From assembly GCA_023053545.1 (NCBI GenBank), contig JAKZAN010000005.1, positions 11,098,001-11,162,000 on the forward strand: DNA of 64,000 nt, in the 5' to 3' direction. This DNA comes from Lepidurus packardi. Lineage: Eukaryota; Arthropoda; Branchiopoda; Notostraca; Triopsidae. Positions 1-11,440 of the stretch are shown piece after piece. Within the stretch, counting starts at the first letter, position 1. Every line of letters starts with the position of its first letter. The notes beneath the pieces were generated by a model. That model was not told where the DNA came from and made no database searches. It was given only the letters and a program-made list of their open reading frames with translations. The position numbers and the translations under genes are program-made.

Positions 1-1023
1 ACGACCACGCCCACTTGTAATATGTCTCTAGAAGACAAACTTTCGCCACAAGTTTATGGTTTGAATGGACGCAAAGCAGGGTTATGGCTGCATCCCAGTA
101 CAAACAACTTACATGCTTCCAGCGCAGCTAATGGAGCGTTAGGATTGAGCAGAACACCTTCGGACAGAAGTCGCGTGAGAAGTATGGAAGATCTGCGCAC
201 GCGCGAAACGAATACGACCTCCCTGGCCCCGCCTCTTCCTCCTAACAGTTTTAACCACTTGGGAAGCCCTAAGGAACGCCCCCTTTCTGTAGTTATGCTC
301 CAATCCCAGGCCACTTTGTCTAATAACGGCTTAGACAAACTAGACAACGCCCACAGGTAATTAAAATTGACTTACATTCTTTTTACATTCATTCATTACT
401 TACGTTCATTTCTTTTTACATTATTTTTTTTTGTCTAAAAGTTTTCGCTCTTAAGGAATGTATTATTTCATTCATAGCGTGTCTTTTTAAATTAATTAAT
501 TAAGTTTCTAGTTTTTTGTATTTAAACTTTTTATGTTGATTTTTAACATTTTTATGTTGATTTTTAACATTTTTGTGTTGATTTTTAACATTTTTATGTT
601 GATTTTTGGGCTTATTTTTTAGAATTAGCTAATTAAATTAACTAATTAAAGAAATTTTCTACGTTAATTAGCGTATACTTATTGTTTAACAGTCTAGGTT
701 AATTAGACGTATTTCATTAATTAAGGTATCTTCAACTATAATTATAAGTGTGAAGTATGAATGGTTCATTCATTTTCTTCACTTTGCAGTTTTTAATTAA
801 TGAATTAATTAAATGAAATGAAATTAATGAAATTGTATTATTTTTTATTATTTTTTTATTCTTCACGTACATTCATTAGGGACCCGCCCTTTAAGCCAGT
901 GAGACGTTTATTCGGGGACCAACCGGAAGTGTTTGTGCCCCGTCCAGGCATCTTACAACAACCACAACCAACGAGTTCGACTAATGACAGCGATGCAAAT
1001 GACGTAAGCGTGAATTTCTTGTT

Positions 1024-1062
<39 letters not shown>

Positions 1063-4000
1063 GCTGGGAAGCTGATTCAATTTCCAAAAGTGCTATCCAA
1101 TTTCCTTGCTAATGACGTTCGTTCGAGGATGTCGTCTGCTCCGTTTGCCAGCTTTTAAAAATACCCTTCTTTTGCTTATCTTTTTTCATTTAATTTGTTT
1201 TTCGGTTCGGGGAAGGGCAAAAAAGAGAGGAAAAACACTTCTCGAGTTGCATAGAAAGGAAATAGGTTTGGAAGCAGTCTGTCAATTGCCTCGTGCTATG
1301 GCGCACGTTCTTTATTTTTTTCTCCATTTTTTTGACGCAAAGAAAAGCGAGTTTGACGTGATTTTCACCTTACCCGCCTTTTTGATCGCGTGACGTCACA
1401 AGCGACAGCAGGTAAGCTGGCAGGTGTTCGTCCAGGATCAGGCGATCCCCTCCTGTGTATGTACATACGCTTGCCAGTCGGTTAGTAGACTTTGCCCCCG
1501 CTTTGCACCTTTAGCTGGAGATTAAAGAGTTTGAAAACAGTCTGAAACAAGGTTTCGAGCCAAACAGAAGCCAAAAGTTAGATTCTGGGACGAATTTTGC
1601 GGGAATTGGTGAAGATTGGCTGGGACAGGGTTTTCAAGTTAATCGGGGCTAAAGAAAGGGATGAGAAGAGGGGAACAGAAGCGGAAGTGTTTGTTAACGT
1701 GGGGAAATTGAAACTCGTGAGGAAGGAAATTGAAATTGAAAAGGAGAGTGAAAGAAAACGGGAAGGAAAATGTGGTTATCGCGGTCATTGCCGAGTCTGG
1801 CTAAAGGAAATGACAACCAGAGCACAGGAGACGCAGTTTGGAATGGGGAGAGTGGTCCAACGAGACAAGAATCGAAGGTTTTTTTAAGTTTATTGAAGTT
1901 GGAGCAGATTTGGCGAGAGAAAAAGTGGGGAAAGTTGGCAATTTTTTGGCTCATTTTTTGTGTTTGGATTTTTGCTTTTCATAGCGCGGACGCAAACGGA
2001 GCAATTCTTGGCGACGAATTGGACACAAACGGCGATCTCTTAAGGTGGACATTTGTGGCGAATTTTTTTTTACTGTTTAATTGATTAATTTATTTAGTTA
2101 ATTGATGCTTGTTTAGGGAATTGAATACCAAGGTCAGCTTTTTTAGGTGTTTTAAAGCGTTTTTCTGTACTTTTTATTGACAAATACTTGGATTGCCTCG
2201 TCAGTTTCAAGAATTTCCTTTAAAATTAATATAATTAGCTTAATTAATTTAAGCAGTAATTTAATTCACATGAATTTTCTTATGCTTTTCTAAATTTTCT
2301 GTGGAATTTCCTTCAGTTTCTATGAGTTTTGACCGAATTTATTGAATTCTGGTCATTGTAATTGGATTTTGGATTTTTAATTTTTTAATTGATTTTTTTA
2401 ATTAATTGGATAGGTTCGATTTTCAAAAGTTTCTTGGTGGAGTCTTAAGGATTCATTATTGGATTCTTTGAATTTATTGAATTTTCTATTGCTTTTGTAA
2501 ATTCATTGAAATTTTCTTCGATTTCTTTGATTTTCATCTGAATTTAATGAATTCTGGACATTGTAGTTGGATTTCAAAGGTTCGGTTGACAAAAGCCCTC
2601 CGTGTACTCGACACACAAGGCCCCTTTTAAAAAAATTCATTGTTTGGTTAGGTTAGGTTAGGCGTCCTTCTGTCGGGGTCTGGAGTCCTTGTGACGTATT
2701 TTTAACACGGCTTAGGCACTTTCTAATCTTTGTGGCTCTTAACCACTGAGCAAATGCTTTGACTGAGACGTCCTTATGTCGGGGTCCGGCGTTTTTATGT
2801 CGGGGTCCGGCGTCCTTATGTCGGGGTCCGACGTCCTTATGTCGGGGTCCGGCGTCCTTATGTCGGGGTCCGACGTCCTTATGTCGGGTACACAGAGTCC
2901 TTGTGTCTACTTGCGTTCTCTTTTCAAGAGATTTTGAAATGGAAGCATTATTGGATTCTGTGAATTGTCATTTATTGAATTTTCTGCTTTCGACAAAGTA
3001 GAATTTCTAAGTTAATTAGTAACAAATCGAACAATTTTTAATTTGGATTTTGGTTTGGATGGGTAGGAACATAGCAAAGAGGACGGAGCTGAGGCGAAGG
3101 AGGATATGGTGGGTGTGACCGGGAGCGATGGATCTTCAAGTGCAACTTTTTCGTCTATCCCTTTGCTTTCTGCGCATGCGTGGGCCACTTCGTTTGAAAA
3201 GCTGTTGGAGCAGTCGGAAGGACTTCAAGCATTTGCGGAATTCCTCAAAAAGGAGTTTAGCCACGAGAACATCTACTTCTGGGTGGCTTGCGAGCGCTAT
3301 CGGAAATTCGCCGATGAAGTTACGGATTTAAATGCTGATCCTGATAAGGAAATCCAGCAATTAAATTTGGCGAGGAAAATGGCGCAAGAAATTTTTGAAA
3401 GACACGTGGGATTAGGGGCTTCCGAACCAGTCAATGTGGATTCACAAGCCCGACAATTAGCGCAAGATGGATTAGCCCAATTGGACATTAGAATTAATTT
3501 GTTCGCTTTGGTAAGAAAAAAGAAAAATGGAATTAATTTGAACTTTTTTAATTAATTTGGACAATTTTTCTTCTAAAAAGGCTCAAAAGCAAGTGTTTAA
3601 CTTGATGAAGTTCGATTGCTTTCCGCGCTTTCTCAGATCGCCGTTGTATAAGCGTTGCCTGAATGCGCAGGCGCAAAACTTACCACTGCCTTTTGACCTT
3701 GACCCGGAATTGACCTTGTCCTTGGAAAAGTGCAAAGAGAATGACAAGAGCAAGCTGAAGAAGTCTGAAAGTGATGCTGGAGAGCGTCGGAGGAGATCTT
3801 TGCTACCCTGGCCCAAGAAAGATCGCTCGAAATCCAAAGATCGCGGCGAAGCAGAGTACCGGAAGGGCAAGCGCAAAAATGGGGGGAAAGACGCACAGAA
3901 AAACGAAGAGAGCGAAAAGGAAGAAGCGGATATGGCGTCGGATCGCTCGGTGAAGTCCGAGTTGACGGGCAGCCGACTGTCCTTGTCCAGTACCACCGGC

Positions 4001-7000
4001 GCAGGCGCGTTAATCGACGCTACTTTGACGCGCAGAGCGATTTCCAAAGAAGTAATTTTTCTGAAAATTTCATTTCTGGACTTTAATCATATCCGAATTA
4101 GGCAAAATTATGCATATTGAACTAGTCAAAAATTTGAATTTTTAGACTTTTTAGACTATTTGAGTGTAACTTAATGGAAAATTAGTTTAAAAAAAAAATT
4201 AAATTAAAAAAAGTTCAACTTTTAATTTTGACAGTATTCAAATTAGGCTAAAAGAATCGTATTAAGCTAGTCTTGTTGTGAACTTTTTCGGGATAATTAT
4301 GTGAAACGCAAAATTTTTTACAAAATGGATAATGAATTTATTATTTTTCGATTGTTTTCGATTTCGAAGAAGTATTTTTTTTTAAAATCAATTTCTGGAC
4401 TTTAACCATATTCAAGTTAAGCAAAATAATGGATATTGAACTAGTCAAAATGGAATTTTTTTTAGACTAATTAGGTGTAACTTTATTTAGGTGTAACTAA
4501 TTGGGTGTAACTTAAAAATTCGGAATTATTTTTTAAAAGGAAGTTCAACTTTTAATTTTAACCGTATTCAAATTAGGCTAAAAGAATCGTATTAAGCTAG
4601 TCTTGTTTGTGAACTTTTTTGGGATAATTATGTGAAACTTGGTAAAAAAAAAAAAATGAAGCAAAATTTTATTTCTTTATTAAAATTTTTTCGATTTTTA
4701 TTTTTTAGTCGGTTGCATCAGCGGAATTGAGCGAACGGTGGGACTCTGGATGGACCCAAGGAGGCGTGGCTTTGAGTAAAATCACGTTACCGGATTCCGC
4801 TACTGCTGTAGTGGTACTGAAGCCAAATTCTACCGTACGCCAAATAATTCAGAAGATGTTGGACCGTCGTGGTTTGCATTTCACTGCCTTCGATGTCTTC
4901 GTAGCAAATTCAGAACGAGTAATGCATTTTTTACCTTCTTCTTGCATCTTTTTGTCTTTGTATTGAGAACAGTCTCAATTGGTTTGATAATGCCAGTTTG
5001 TTTTACGTTCGAAATTTTGGAATTCAATGAATTTTTTCCCTTTTATGTATCCAGCCAGTGGATTTGGAGTCGGATGCTACGTGTTTAGCTACCAGTGAAG
5101 TGCGTTTGGAGCGGCGAGCGACGTTCAAGCTCGAATTGCCCAATAAGAAGCTAATTGGCGTGAAAGCCAAAGGCGAGAAACCGCTCCAAGACGTTTTACG
5201 GCCCATTTTGCACAAATATGGCCATCGATTAGACAATGTGTTTGTTGGTGAAACCCAAAATGGAGAATCTGTTAACCTGAAAGCTGCCATTAACACTGTG
5301 GATGGGTTACGCCTCCAAGTTTCCCTCAAAGGTACGAATAACTTGCGTTTTACATTCCTCAAAAAAAAAACTTTAAAGATTTGGAGAATTTTATTCAATT
5401 AAATTTGTTTTTTCTTTTGAGCAGAGTTGAGTCTAACTGTACCTTCAGCGTTAGAAAAAGTGGGCACTAAAGCCATGTTTCCTGCTGCTACACTCGAAGA
5501 ATTAACCACTAGAGTGCTGGACGATTGTATGGTGAATGGAGAAGGCGGGTTTGATGAATTGGGAGTACTGGACTTGGATGCTGGTACCCGATCGAACCAC
5601 CATGACAAGCACCGGTTGCGCAAGATTGGGCGACGCAATTCATTACACGCGGAAAAGGTTTGATTTACTTGTTTATTTTTTTTATTAAATTCCTTCATTT
5701 GTTTTATTTTACACTTTTCTCAATGTTTGGAATTTTAAAGGATTCTTTTTAGTATCCTATTTTTTTTAGAGATTTTTCGGATAGATTTTTTATTATATAT
5801 TTATTGTTTTCTATTATGCGTTGAATAATTCTACTAGCATCAGTGTTCTGGATCTTTGATCGGATCATTGAACTGATCTTTAAACTGATCTTTGATCGCG
5901 TCATTGAATTGATCTTTAAAACTGATCTTTGATCGGGTCATTGAACTATCTTTTAAACTGATCTTTGATCGGATCATTGAACTGATCTTTGGTCGGAACT
6001 GATCTTTGATCGGAACTGATCTTGATCGAAGTTCGATCAGGAATATCGGCAACTCTGACTAGCATTGAGTTCTCAATTAGACGGTTTCACATTGTGTAAC
6101 TGGACTCAACTTTGTGCTTAAATTAAATATAGAGCGAACGATCTTCCTGCTCGTTTAATTATAACGTTTGCAGGCCTGAACTCTCGCTGTACAATTGTAA
6201 TGACCCCTAGTTATTTCTTGGAGTTTAAGATACTTTGCTAACTAATTTTGGTGAATTACTCGCTTAAATTATTTATTATGTTGAAATTTGGAGAAGTTTA
6301 TTTGCATTGTTGGTTAATTTACCCATAAAAGTTGTTTGTTGAACTTAACTTCGTCACTGTAAAACGTTTAGTTCCTTAGTTAGAAATTTGGAGTTCATAT
6401 TTGTCCTTCTGGAGGATTAATAGCGTTTTCTGTAATTTTTAGGAAACGAAGAGCAAGAAAGATGTAGAACTGCAAGGATCAGATTCGAGTTTGAACACCA
6501 AACGATCATCTTTGTACGAAAATAAGCCTTTGAAGCAACTGATGCCACCTCCAGCGTTGCCAATACCCCGTAAACCTATCTTGAAAGCGAAAATTGGGAA
6601 AGGTATCGACGACAAAGGTAAAATTTTCGCCTTTTTATATAAAATTCTCAAAAATTTTCCAAGAAAATTGCTTACATTATTTTTATTTTTATTTTTTTTT
6701 TATGGGGTCTTATTCCGATTCTAGCCTTGTGTGAGGGCTTAAACCGAGCTCAGAGGTACCGGCTAGAAGACCAGCGAGGTACAGAGATAAACTGCGAGTT
6801 GCCCGAGTTTCTGAAAGTGGATTACGGCGAAGTAATGTCCCAAAACCACAAATTTGAAGAAAAGATAATTAATAGTCTGTCTTTTTGACTCACTAGTCTC
6901 AAGAGATGACTATTGATGGGCGTGCCAGTGAACCTATATTCGGTTCGAGACGCGAAGTAGTGACGGAACCACGCCTCTCAAGCGCTTTAGCTGCTAGTTC

Positions 7001-7763
7001 AGGTTTCGGCGCCCAATTCCCGGATTTCGCTGCGTTTGCGCAGCAAATCCTTGAAGAAGGATTAGTCCCCTCCCCACGCCACGCCCAAAGTTACTTCCAA
7101 GCCGGAAACCCACACCCTCTACCTTCTGGAGGTATCGATTTAGGCATGGATCGAACGACCAAGAAGAAAACCGATGGTAATTCGTATTTTTAATTTTTTT
7201 TTTTTTAATCGGTTTCATATTGTATTCTCTAAATTTTGTTGTTTTTAGGAGGGAATGTGGCAGCGAAAGTATCCGCCTTGGAAAAACGGGACAAGAAACC
7301 GAGTATGAAACCTGTAGCCAGCTGGGATGATCTGTACCTCGATTTAGATATCGATTTGTCTCGAGAAACAGACGATCACAAGCAACTACGGCAACAACAA
7401 CAGCAGCAGCAGCAACGACGTCATGTTTTGCCTCCTAGTGATGATAACTTACCTTTACCCACACCTCCACGCCCTATTGGGTTGTCGCAACCGCCAGGAA
7501 ACCAGTTAGCCACGCCCAAGTACAGTCCACCGCCACCTTTAGCACCTTTAACGCTCAATTTGGACTTGGATTTGGACGATCCGTTGATCGTGGCCCAACC
7601 ACCACCACCTTTACCACCTAAACCTCGTGCGAGACCCTTGACTACTCAAAATGGCCTCCCCCAACCCCCAGTTCCACCCCAAAAGGGTGGTGACGCGCAG
7701 ATTAAGATGCGAAATGTGGTATATCGTGACGGACCTTCTCGAATGAACGTCAGTTTTGTCTAA
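1..7763 (+). CDS. loco: RGS12/RGS14-type regulator of G-protein signalling (loco-like), 3' part of gene
   Basis: A GTPase activator for Galpha-i/o with Ras-like binding and GDP-dissociation-inhibitor modules. Exons read by phase: 1-356 (open at the window edge), 880-1003, 3067-3510, 3581-4051, 4709-4918, 5055-5331, 5425-5657, 6443-6617, 6725-6831, 6897-7176, 7249-7763 (stop). Exons 3-4 encode an RGS domain (key stretches FAEFLKKEFSHENIYFW and FDCFPRFLRSPLYKRCL). Exons 5 and 6 encode two tandem Ras-binding domains. Exon 9 has a GoLoco motif with the LEDQRG core, whose Gln-Arg pair contacts Galpha-GDP in known family members. Exons 10-11 are Pro/Gln-rich with a polyQ run and a proline-rich tail. 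The order RGS-RBD-RBD-GoLoco matches RGS12, RGS14 and Drosophila Loco. N-terminal PDZ/PTB modules, if present, lie upstream of the window. The 2-kb intron 2 is the main host of repeats. Confidence 0.93.
529..610. repeat. 23-bp tandem repeat in loco intron
   Basis: About four copies of a T-rich unit reading TTTTTAACATTTTTATGTTGA, with single-base variants. It lies inside the first intron of the RGS gene and has no coding potential. It looks like a simple AT-rich minisatellite. Confidence 0.8.
1026..1061. repeat. poly-T tract
   Basis: An uninterrupted run of about 36 T starts some 20 bases after the 5' splice site of the second intron in the window. It could be a simple slippage tract or the A-tail of a minus-strand retroposed sequence. 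No retroposon body was recognised beside it. Confidence 0.85.
2646..2662. repeat. interstitial TTAGG telomere-type repeat
   Basis: Three and a half tandem GGTTA units, which is the arthropod telomere motif. They are followed directly by CGTCCTTCTGTCGGGG, the same motif that forms the 21-bp array about 100 bases further on. Comparable short TTAGG runs followed by GTCCTT-type words occur at about 37358 and 39917. Confidence 0.8.
2769..2889. repeat. 21-bp minisatellite in loco intron 2
   Basis: About six head-to-tail copies of a GC-rich 21-base unit (CGTCCTTATGTCGGGGTCCGG and close variants). The unit is a multiple of three, so it keeps a frame open that would encode a repeated heptapeptide SLCRGPA/T. 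No splice sites or family similarity suggest it is translated. It lies in the intron between exon 2 and the RGS exon. Confidence 0.85.
4060..4660. repeat. imperfect tandem duplication in loco intron 4
   Basis: Two diverged copies of a roughly 300-bp AT-rich block fill this intron, about 4060-4370 and 4380-4660. Both carry TTTCTGGACTTTAA, a following TATTGAACTAGTCAAAA, and later the words AAATTAGGCTAAAAGAATCG and GGGATAATTATGTGAAAC. It is a local intronic duplication with no open frame. Confidence 0.75.
5848..6030. repeat. GATC-rich minisatellite in loco intron 7
   Basis: Roughly seven degenerate copies built from ACTGATCTTTGATCGG and TCATTGAACTGATC. Because GATC is self-complementary, neighbouring units can pair and the array is quasi-palindromic. 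It lies within the intron between exons ending at 5657 and starting at 6443. No coding role is visible. Confidence 0.75.
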
Positions 7764-7824
7764 ATTTACAAAAATTCGAGAGGGATGATATTTTATCTAT
7801 TTGGGAATTGGCATGTATTACCAG

Positions 7825-7830
7825 AATAAA
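7825..7830 (+). terminator. polyadenylation signal of the RGS gene
   Basis: AATAAA lies 62 bases after the RGS12/14-type stop codon, followed by a T-rich stretch. This fits a short 3' UTR. Confidence 0.6.
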
Positions 7831-8121
7831 ACTTTTTATTGACCTTTTAGTGAGGTTTTCAGAATTTTATCATTTTTATGCAGTCTTTTATAGCTTTATT
7901 ATGTTTGTTTAAGTTTTCATTTGCGTTTACATTAGTTTTTTAGCATTTTCCACCGTATAAAGGTTTACACACTAGGATAACAAGGGTATCTTCCAATGTA
8001 AAGGTTTTGGACCGACTTCATCGGTACCCAGAGTACATTCAGGTGAAAAACCATAATATCAAAGGGTATATTCTTAAACCTCCCAGGGCAGTTCAAATAA
8101 GGTCACGACCGTTTACAAAAC

Positions 8122-8524
8122 GCGGAGTTTTTGCACTTTACCGGAATTTTTTGTTTTTGCCTGCAAACAACTTTTTCTGGCATTTTAAGGGTCGCTGATT
8201 CCGAAAAAAGCAATCATTTCGCGCGGAAAACACTGCATCATGAAAATTTGCGGAGTTTTTGCACTTTACCGGAATTTTTTTTTTTCCCTGGAAACAACTA
8301 TTTCTGGCATTTTAACGGTCGGTGATTCCAAAGAAATCAATCATTTCATTCCAAATCGACATCAACATCATCATGCCAAAGTGCCAATAAAAAATTTGCG
8401 GAGTTTTTGCACTTTACCGGATTTTTTTTGTTTTTTCCTGGAAACAACTTTTTCTGGCATTTTAACGGTCGGTGATTCCAAAGAAATCAATCATTTTATT
8501 CCAAATCGACATCAACATCATCAT
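8122..8524. repeat. three tandem copies of the transposon 3' end
   Basis: Copies begin at about 8122, 8250 and 8398 with GCGGAGTTTTTGCACTTTACCGG and are 128-148 bp long. The second and third each end in the same AAATCGACATCAACATCATCAT string. On the minus strand this string encodes the acidic C-terminus and stop of the Merlin transposase. The array therefore looks like local tandem amplification of the transposon's 3' terminus after insertion. Confidence 0.75.
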
Positions 8525-9325
8525 CTAAAACTTCATCAACAGGTTCATCACAATCGCGATACAGCAAACCTGCCAAAGTTAAAAATTCAACAGCTCGATC
8601 TAAACCCATTTGATCACATCTTTTCTCAAACATATATCTTGCCAAGTTTCCTGGAATATGCGCCTTAATTCGTCCAGTCGATGAAAATGACGTTTTGGCC
8701 GCACGCCACGAGCTCTCAATAGAATTTGAATGGGCTCAATTTTAACCTAATCACATACCTGTCTTCAACAGCAACCATAAAAACACGTCCCGTGCCTCTT
8801 TCATAGCCGCCAAATACCCACTGCCCTTCCACTCGATGACCACGATGGTATTTGCGCCTACCAAATTTACTTTCATCGATTTCAACTGTGACACCAATGC
8901 CACCCAACTTTTCTTTCTTGTCAATAAACGCATTCAATACTACTTCTCGACAAAAGCACGCCCAGTCGACGAACGTATGGTTGCTTATGCGAATCATTCT
9001 TTTCATCAAACGAAACGAAGCATTCTCTACCCATAGGCAAACGAATTCGAGTATCTAATTTGTAAAAGAAATGCGATAAAAATGAAATTTAGAGGAAACG
9101 TATCAAAAACTAATACCTGTTTTATTTCCAAGTCAAGTGTGATCTCGCGAAAAACGTACCAAATCGATATGACACCTTATGACCACAGGCCTTCCGTTTT
9201 TGCTTTCGAACTGACACGCTGTTATTACAGTACCAACTTCTCCCATCGATTGTTTCCGAATTTACGCACAATTGTAAAAACGAACCACATTTTTTGCATT
9301 TATAGCTCCCAACGGAAGGAACCAT
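8496..9325 (-). pseudogene. Merlin-type transposase remnant (DDE, ISXO2-like)
   Basis: Three blocks in the right order. Block 1 (9325-9122) has a zinc-ribbon-like start with CKKCG and a downstream Cys pair, then FFARSHL. Block 2 (about 9054-8758) begins ILEFVCLW and contains the catalytic-type VEIDESKFGRRKYHRGHRVE, then WVFGGYERGTGRVFMVAVEDR. Block 3 (about 8728-8496) carries NSIESSWRAAK and HIPGNLARYMFEKRCDQMG, then an acidic tail and stop. An intron with GTATTAG and TTAG borders may separate blocks 1 and 2, but a TAA lies in frame just before the donor. About 80 residues expected between VEDR and NSIESSW, including the middle catalytic residue, are missing. The gene cannot encode an active transposase. 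Confidence 0.82.
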
Positions 9326-9486
9326 TCCCCAAACTACTAGAGAGAAAGGTCGCCAGTCCCCCGTTTTGTGAATGTGTTGTTCACTTTACAAAGCCTTTTT
9401 TCTAGTAGATTCTAGTAGTAATTCTAGTAGTTTTCTTGAGAGTACGTTAGGCAAGTCTGTGAATACATCTCCTCTTCCTTAATACG

Positions 9487-9788
9487 GTACTTGTAGAGTT
9501 TACACCCCCCACATTCTAAATACTAATCCACGAATCTTGACTATTCATGCGATGTGGAGGGGTTCTAACCCACGAATCTAGACTATGCATTCAATGTGGT
9601 GGTGGGGGGGAAACTTCACAAGTTCCGGGTTATCTTGGCAAAACCTTATGTCATCTCCTTCAGACAACAAAACTACAGTAACAGCTGCTTGTTAAGAAAC
9701 TTACCATTCACGTAAGTCGCTTCAACACACGCATAGTCTAGATTCGTGGGTTAGTGTTTAGAATGTGGGATGTGAATTGTACAAGTAC
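9487..9788. mobile_element. foldback / MITE-like element
   Basis: Left arm 9487-9555 and right arm 9720-9788 are inverted repeats of about 68 bp that match at roughly four bases in five. Both arms start GTACTTGTA and contain CACATTCTAAA and CCACGAATCT. A third direct copy of the inner part lies at 9569-9599. The roughly 165-bp centre has no open frame. The shape fits a non-autonomous foldback element; I cannot name its family. Confidence 0.65.
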
Positions 9789-10357
9789 CCTTAGTACTCT
9801 CACATCCTCTTGAGACCTAGAAAGCAGTCCTAAAACATTGGAAGGTATCCTTGTATGCTTTGTCCTGTATGTTTGGCCTGTATGCTTTGTCATTTTCATC
9901 TATACGTACTCTAAAACTCTTGAAAATGAAAAATCTCACACAAATTTACTTGTACGCCGCTTTAAAACCGAGAAAGACGAAAGTATATTTAAGGGCATAA
10001 TAATATGTATTGTAAGGACTGTATATTTATCATCACTAATCAAGCGTAGCATGAAAATTTTGTGAACATGAAAATTTTATCTCTTTGTCGTTCGTTATTG
10101 GCTCCTCCCCCTCGCTTTCTCCACGAAACTCCTCGCCTTCCATAACAAAGACACGTGATGACGGATACGTATGTACCTCGCCCTTTACGTCCCTAAAAAT
10201 GAAAAAAAATATTTTACTTATTTTTTTTATATCTTTTTATTTTGTTAAAATGATTAAACAGTAATTAATATAACTACATAATAATGGCCAACAATTATAT
10301 AAAATTACTATAAATGCTGATAATTATGTTACAGTAAACAATAATTAATGAGTTGTC
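9789..10357. other. intergenic stretch
   Basis: No convincing gene. An open frame at 9838-10065 (+) is low-complexity and lacks family features. A minus-strand AATAAA at 10236-10241 could serve the AT-hook-like gene at 10358-10896. Confidence 0.5.
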
Positions 10358-10896
10358 TTACTCTAGGTGAGTTCCGAAATACTCCAATGGATCTTTTTCC
10401 GGTTCCAGATCAGATTCTGGAGAATCGTCCAGCTCTCGGGTATGAGCTGGTGATCTGGAGGAATTGATAATCACATGAGGTGTTCTGGAAGAAGAATTGG
10501 GTGATGGAATCCTCTCTAATGCTTGACTCTTTTGGCTACGTTCATAACTGTCATAAAAAGAAAAAAATCAATTAAGAAAAATAGTCAAAGTAATTAGAAT
10601 TTTAATGAATGAATTTGTTTTTACTGTGAAACTAAAAATGCTGCGACTTGATCTAACGGAATCTTTTCTGTCTCGGCTATTTGGGCCCATCTGTTGCCTA
10701 ATTCTCCACGTAGGTAAACTCTAAAACTTCCTTTTTCCAACATAACTTGTCTTCGTTTCATTCGCATTCGTTCGGCACGTTTTGCTCGCTCTTCTTCTTT
10801 AGTTTGAGTTCTGGGACGACCAGGTCTTCGAGCTGTCATCGCAAATGCAGAGGCTAGATTAGAATGGGTGGTTTGGTCCTTTACATTATGGGCCAT
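10358..10896 (-). CDS. small two-exon AT-hook-like nuclear protein, family unknown
   Basis: Exon 1 is 10896-10625 and exon 2 is 10547-10358 (TAA). The junction CA|T keeps the frame and the intron has GT and TTTTTATGACAG borders. The protein is about 153 residues. Residues about 23-31 read ARRPGRPRT, an AT-hook-type minor-groove motif, followed by a strongly basic helix rich in Arg/Lys/Glu to residue about 50. A compact conserved-looking segment follows (VYLRGELGNRWAQIAE). Exon 2 is acidic and Ser/Pro-rich. I do not recognise the family. The splicing consistency and codon use favour a real gene, and nuclear DNA binding is inferred from the AT-hook only. Confidence 0.6.
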
Positions 10897-11092
10897 TTTT
10901 CATAAAAGAGAATCTAAAGAAACCCACAAAAACAAACATAGATTTGGCCATAGCAGTGGTCACTTTGGCCACGCCTCAATGCCTTACGACACAGATGCTT
11001 TCGTTCTGTGACGAACCTTTAGATATAAAACGCGAACTGGTGAAGATGAACCGCGATACGGTAAAATAGAAGAAATATTACTGCTCTTCGTA

Positions 11093-11174
11093 GCAGTCGT
11101 GGCCGAGTGGTTAAGGCGTCTGACTAGAAATCAGATTCCCTCTGGGAGCGTAGGTTCGAGTCCTACCGACTGCG
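11093..11174 (+). tRNA. tRNA-Ser (AGA)
   Basis: Complete class II cloverleaf. The acceptor GCAGTCG pairs with CGACTGC and is followed by discriminator G. A box TGGCCGAGTGG, anticodon loop CTAGAAA giving AGA, long variable arm as in serine tRNAs, and B box GGTTCGAGTCC. No intron. T-rich termination sequence follows (CTTTTTC). Confidence 0.95.
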
Positions 11175-11350
11175 AACTTTTTCTTATTTCCTGAACCCCA
11201 TGCTAGTATTATTTGTAGTCTTTAATTACAACTGGCTTGTGGCCCACTTCCAAACTCTCGAACGACCTTCCCTAGATACAAGAAGTCTGCCTCGTTGAAC
11301 GTATGTGCTTCTTAAAAAAGCCCGCCGTAAGGTCACCGTATGCTCTAACC

Positions 11351-11440
11351 CAGTGGTTCTCAAACCTTTTCGTTCGCGGCGCACTAACAATATTCCCAAT
11401 TCGCCGCGGCGCCCCTCAGAACATAGGCCTATCTAATTGC
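11351..11440 (+). mobile_element. end of a hAT-type DNA transposon
   Basis: CAGTGGTTCTCAAACCTTTT is the hallmark terminal sequence of many hAT elements, followed by a GC-rich GCGGCGC run. The matching inverted end (AGAACCACTG) was not seen downstream, so this is a fragment or a very diverged non-autonomous copy. The inner border is approximate. Confidence 0.55.

Larger units (their letters stand above)
8112..9372 (-). mobile_element. Merlin-family (ISXO2/IS1595-like) DNA transposon, internally deleted
   Basis: A decayed cut-and-paste transposon whose transposase runs on the minus strand. Possible terminal inverted repeats are TTTACAAAACGCGGAGTT at about 8112-8129 and, read on the other strand, TTCACAAAACGGGGGACT ending at about 9372. 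I could not match an 8-9 bp target duplication. The left end is expanded by a tandem repeat (separate entry). Element length is about 1.26 kb. The family call rests on the transposase; the ends are less certain. Confidence 0.6.

Noticed and set aside
1106-1393. Open frame in loco intron 2
   Set aside because: Low-complexity, no similarity, flanked by intron sequence; likely chance.
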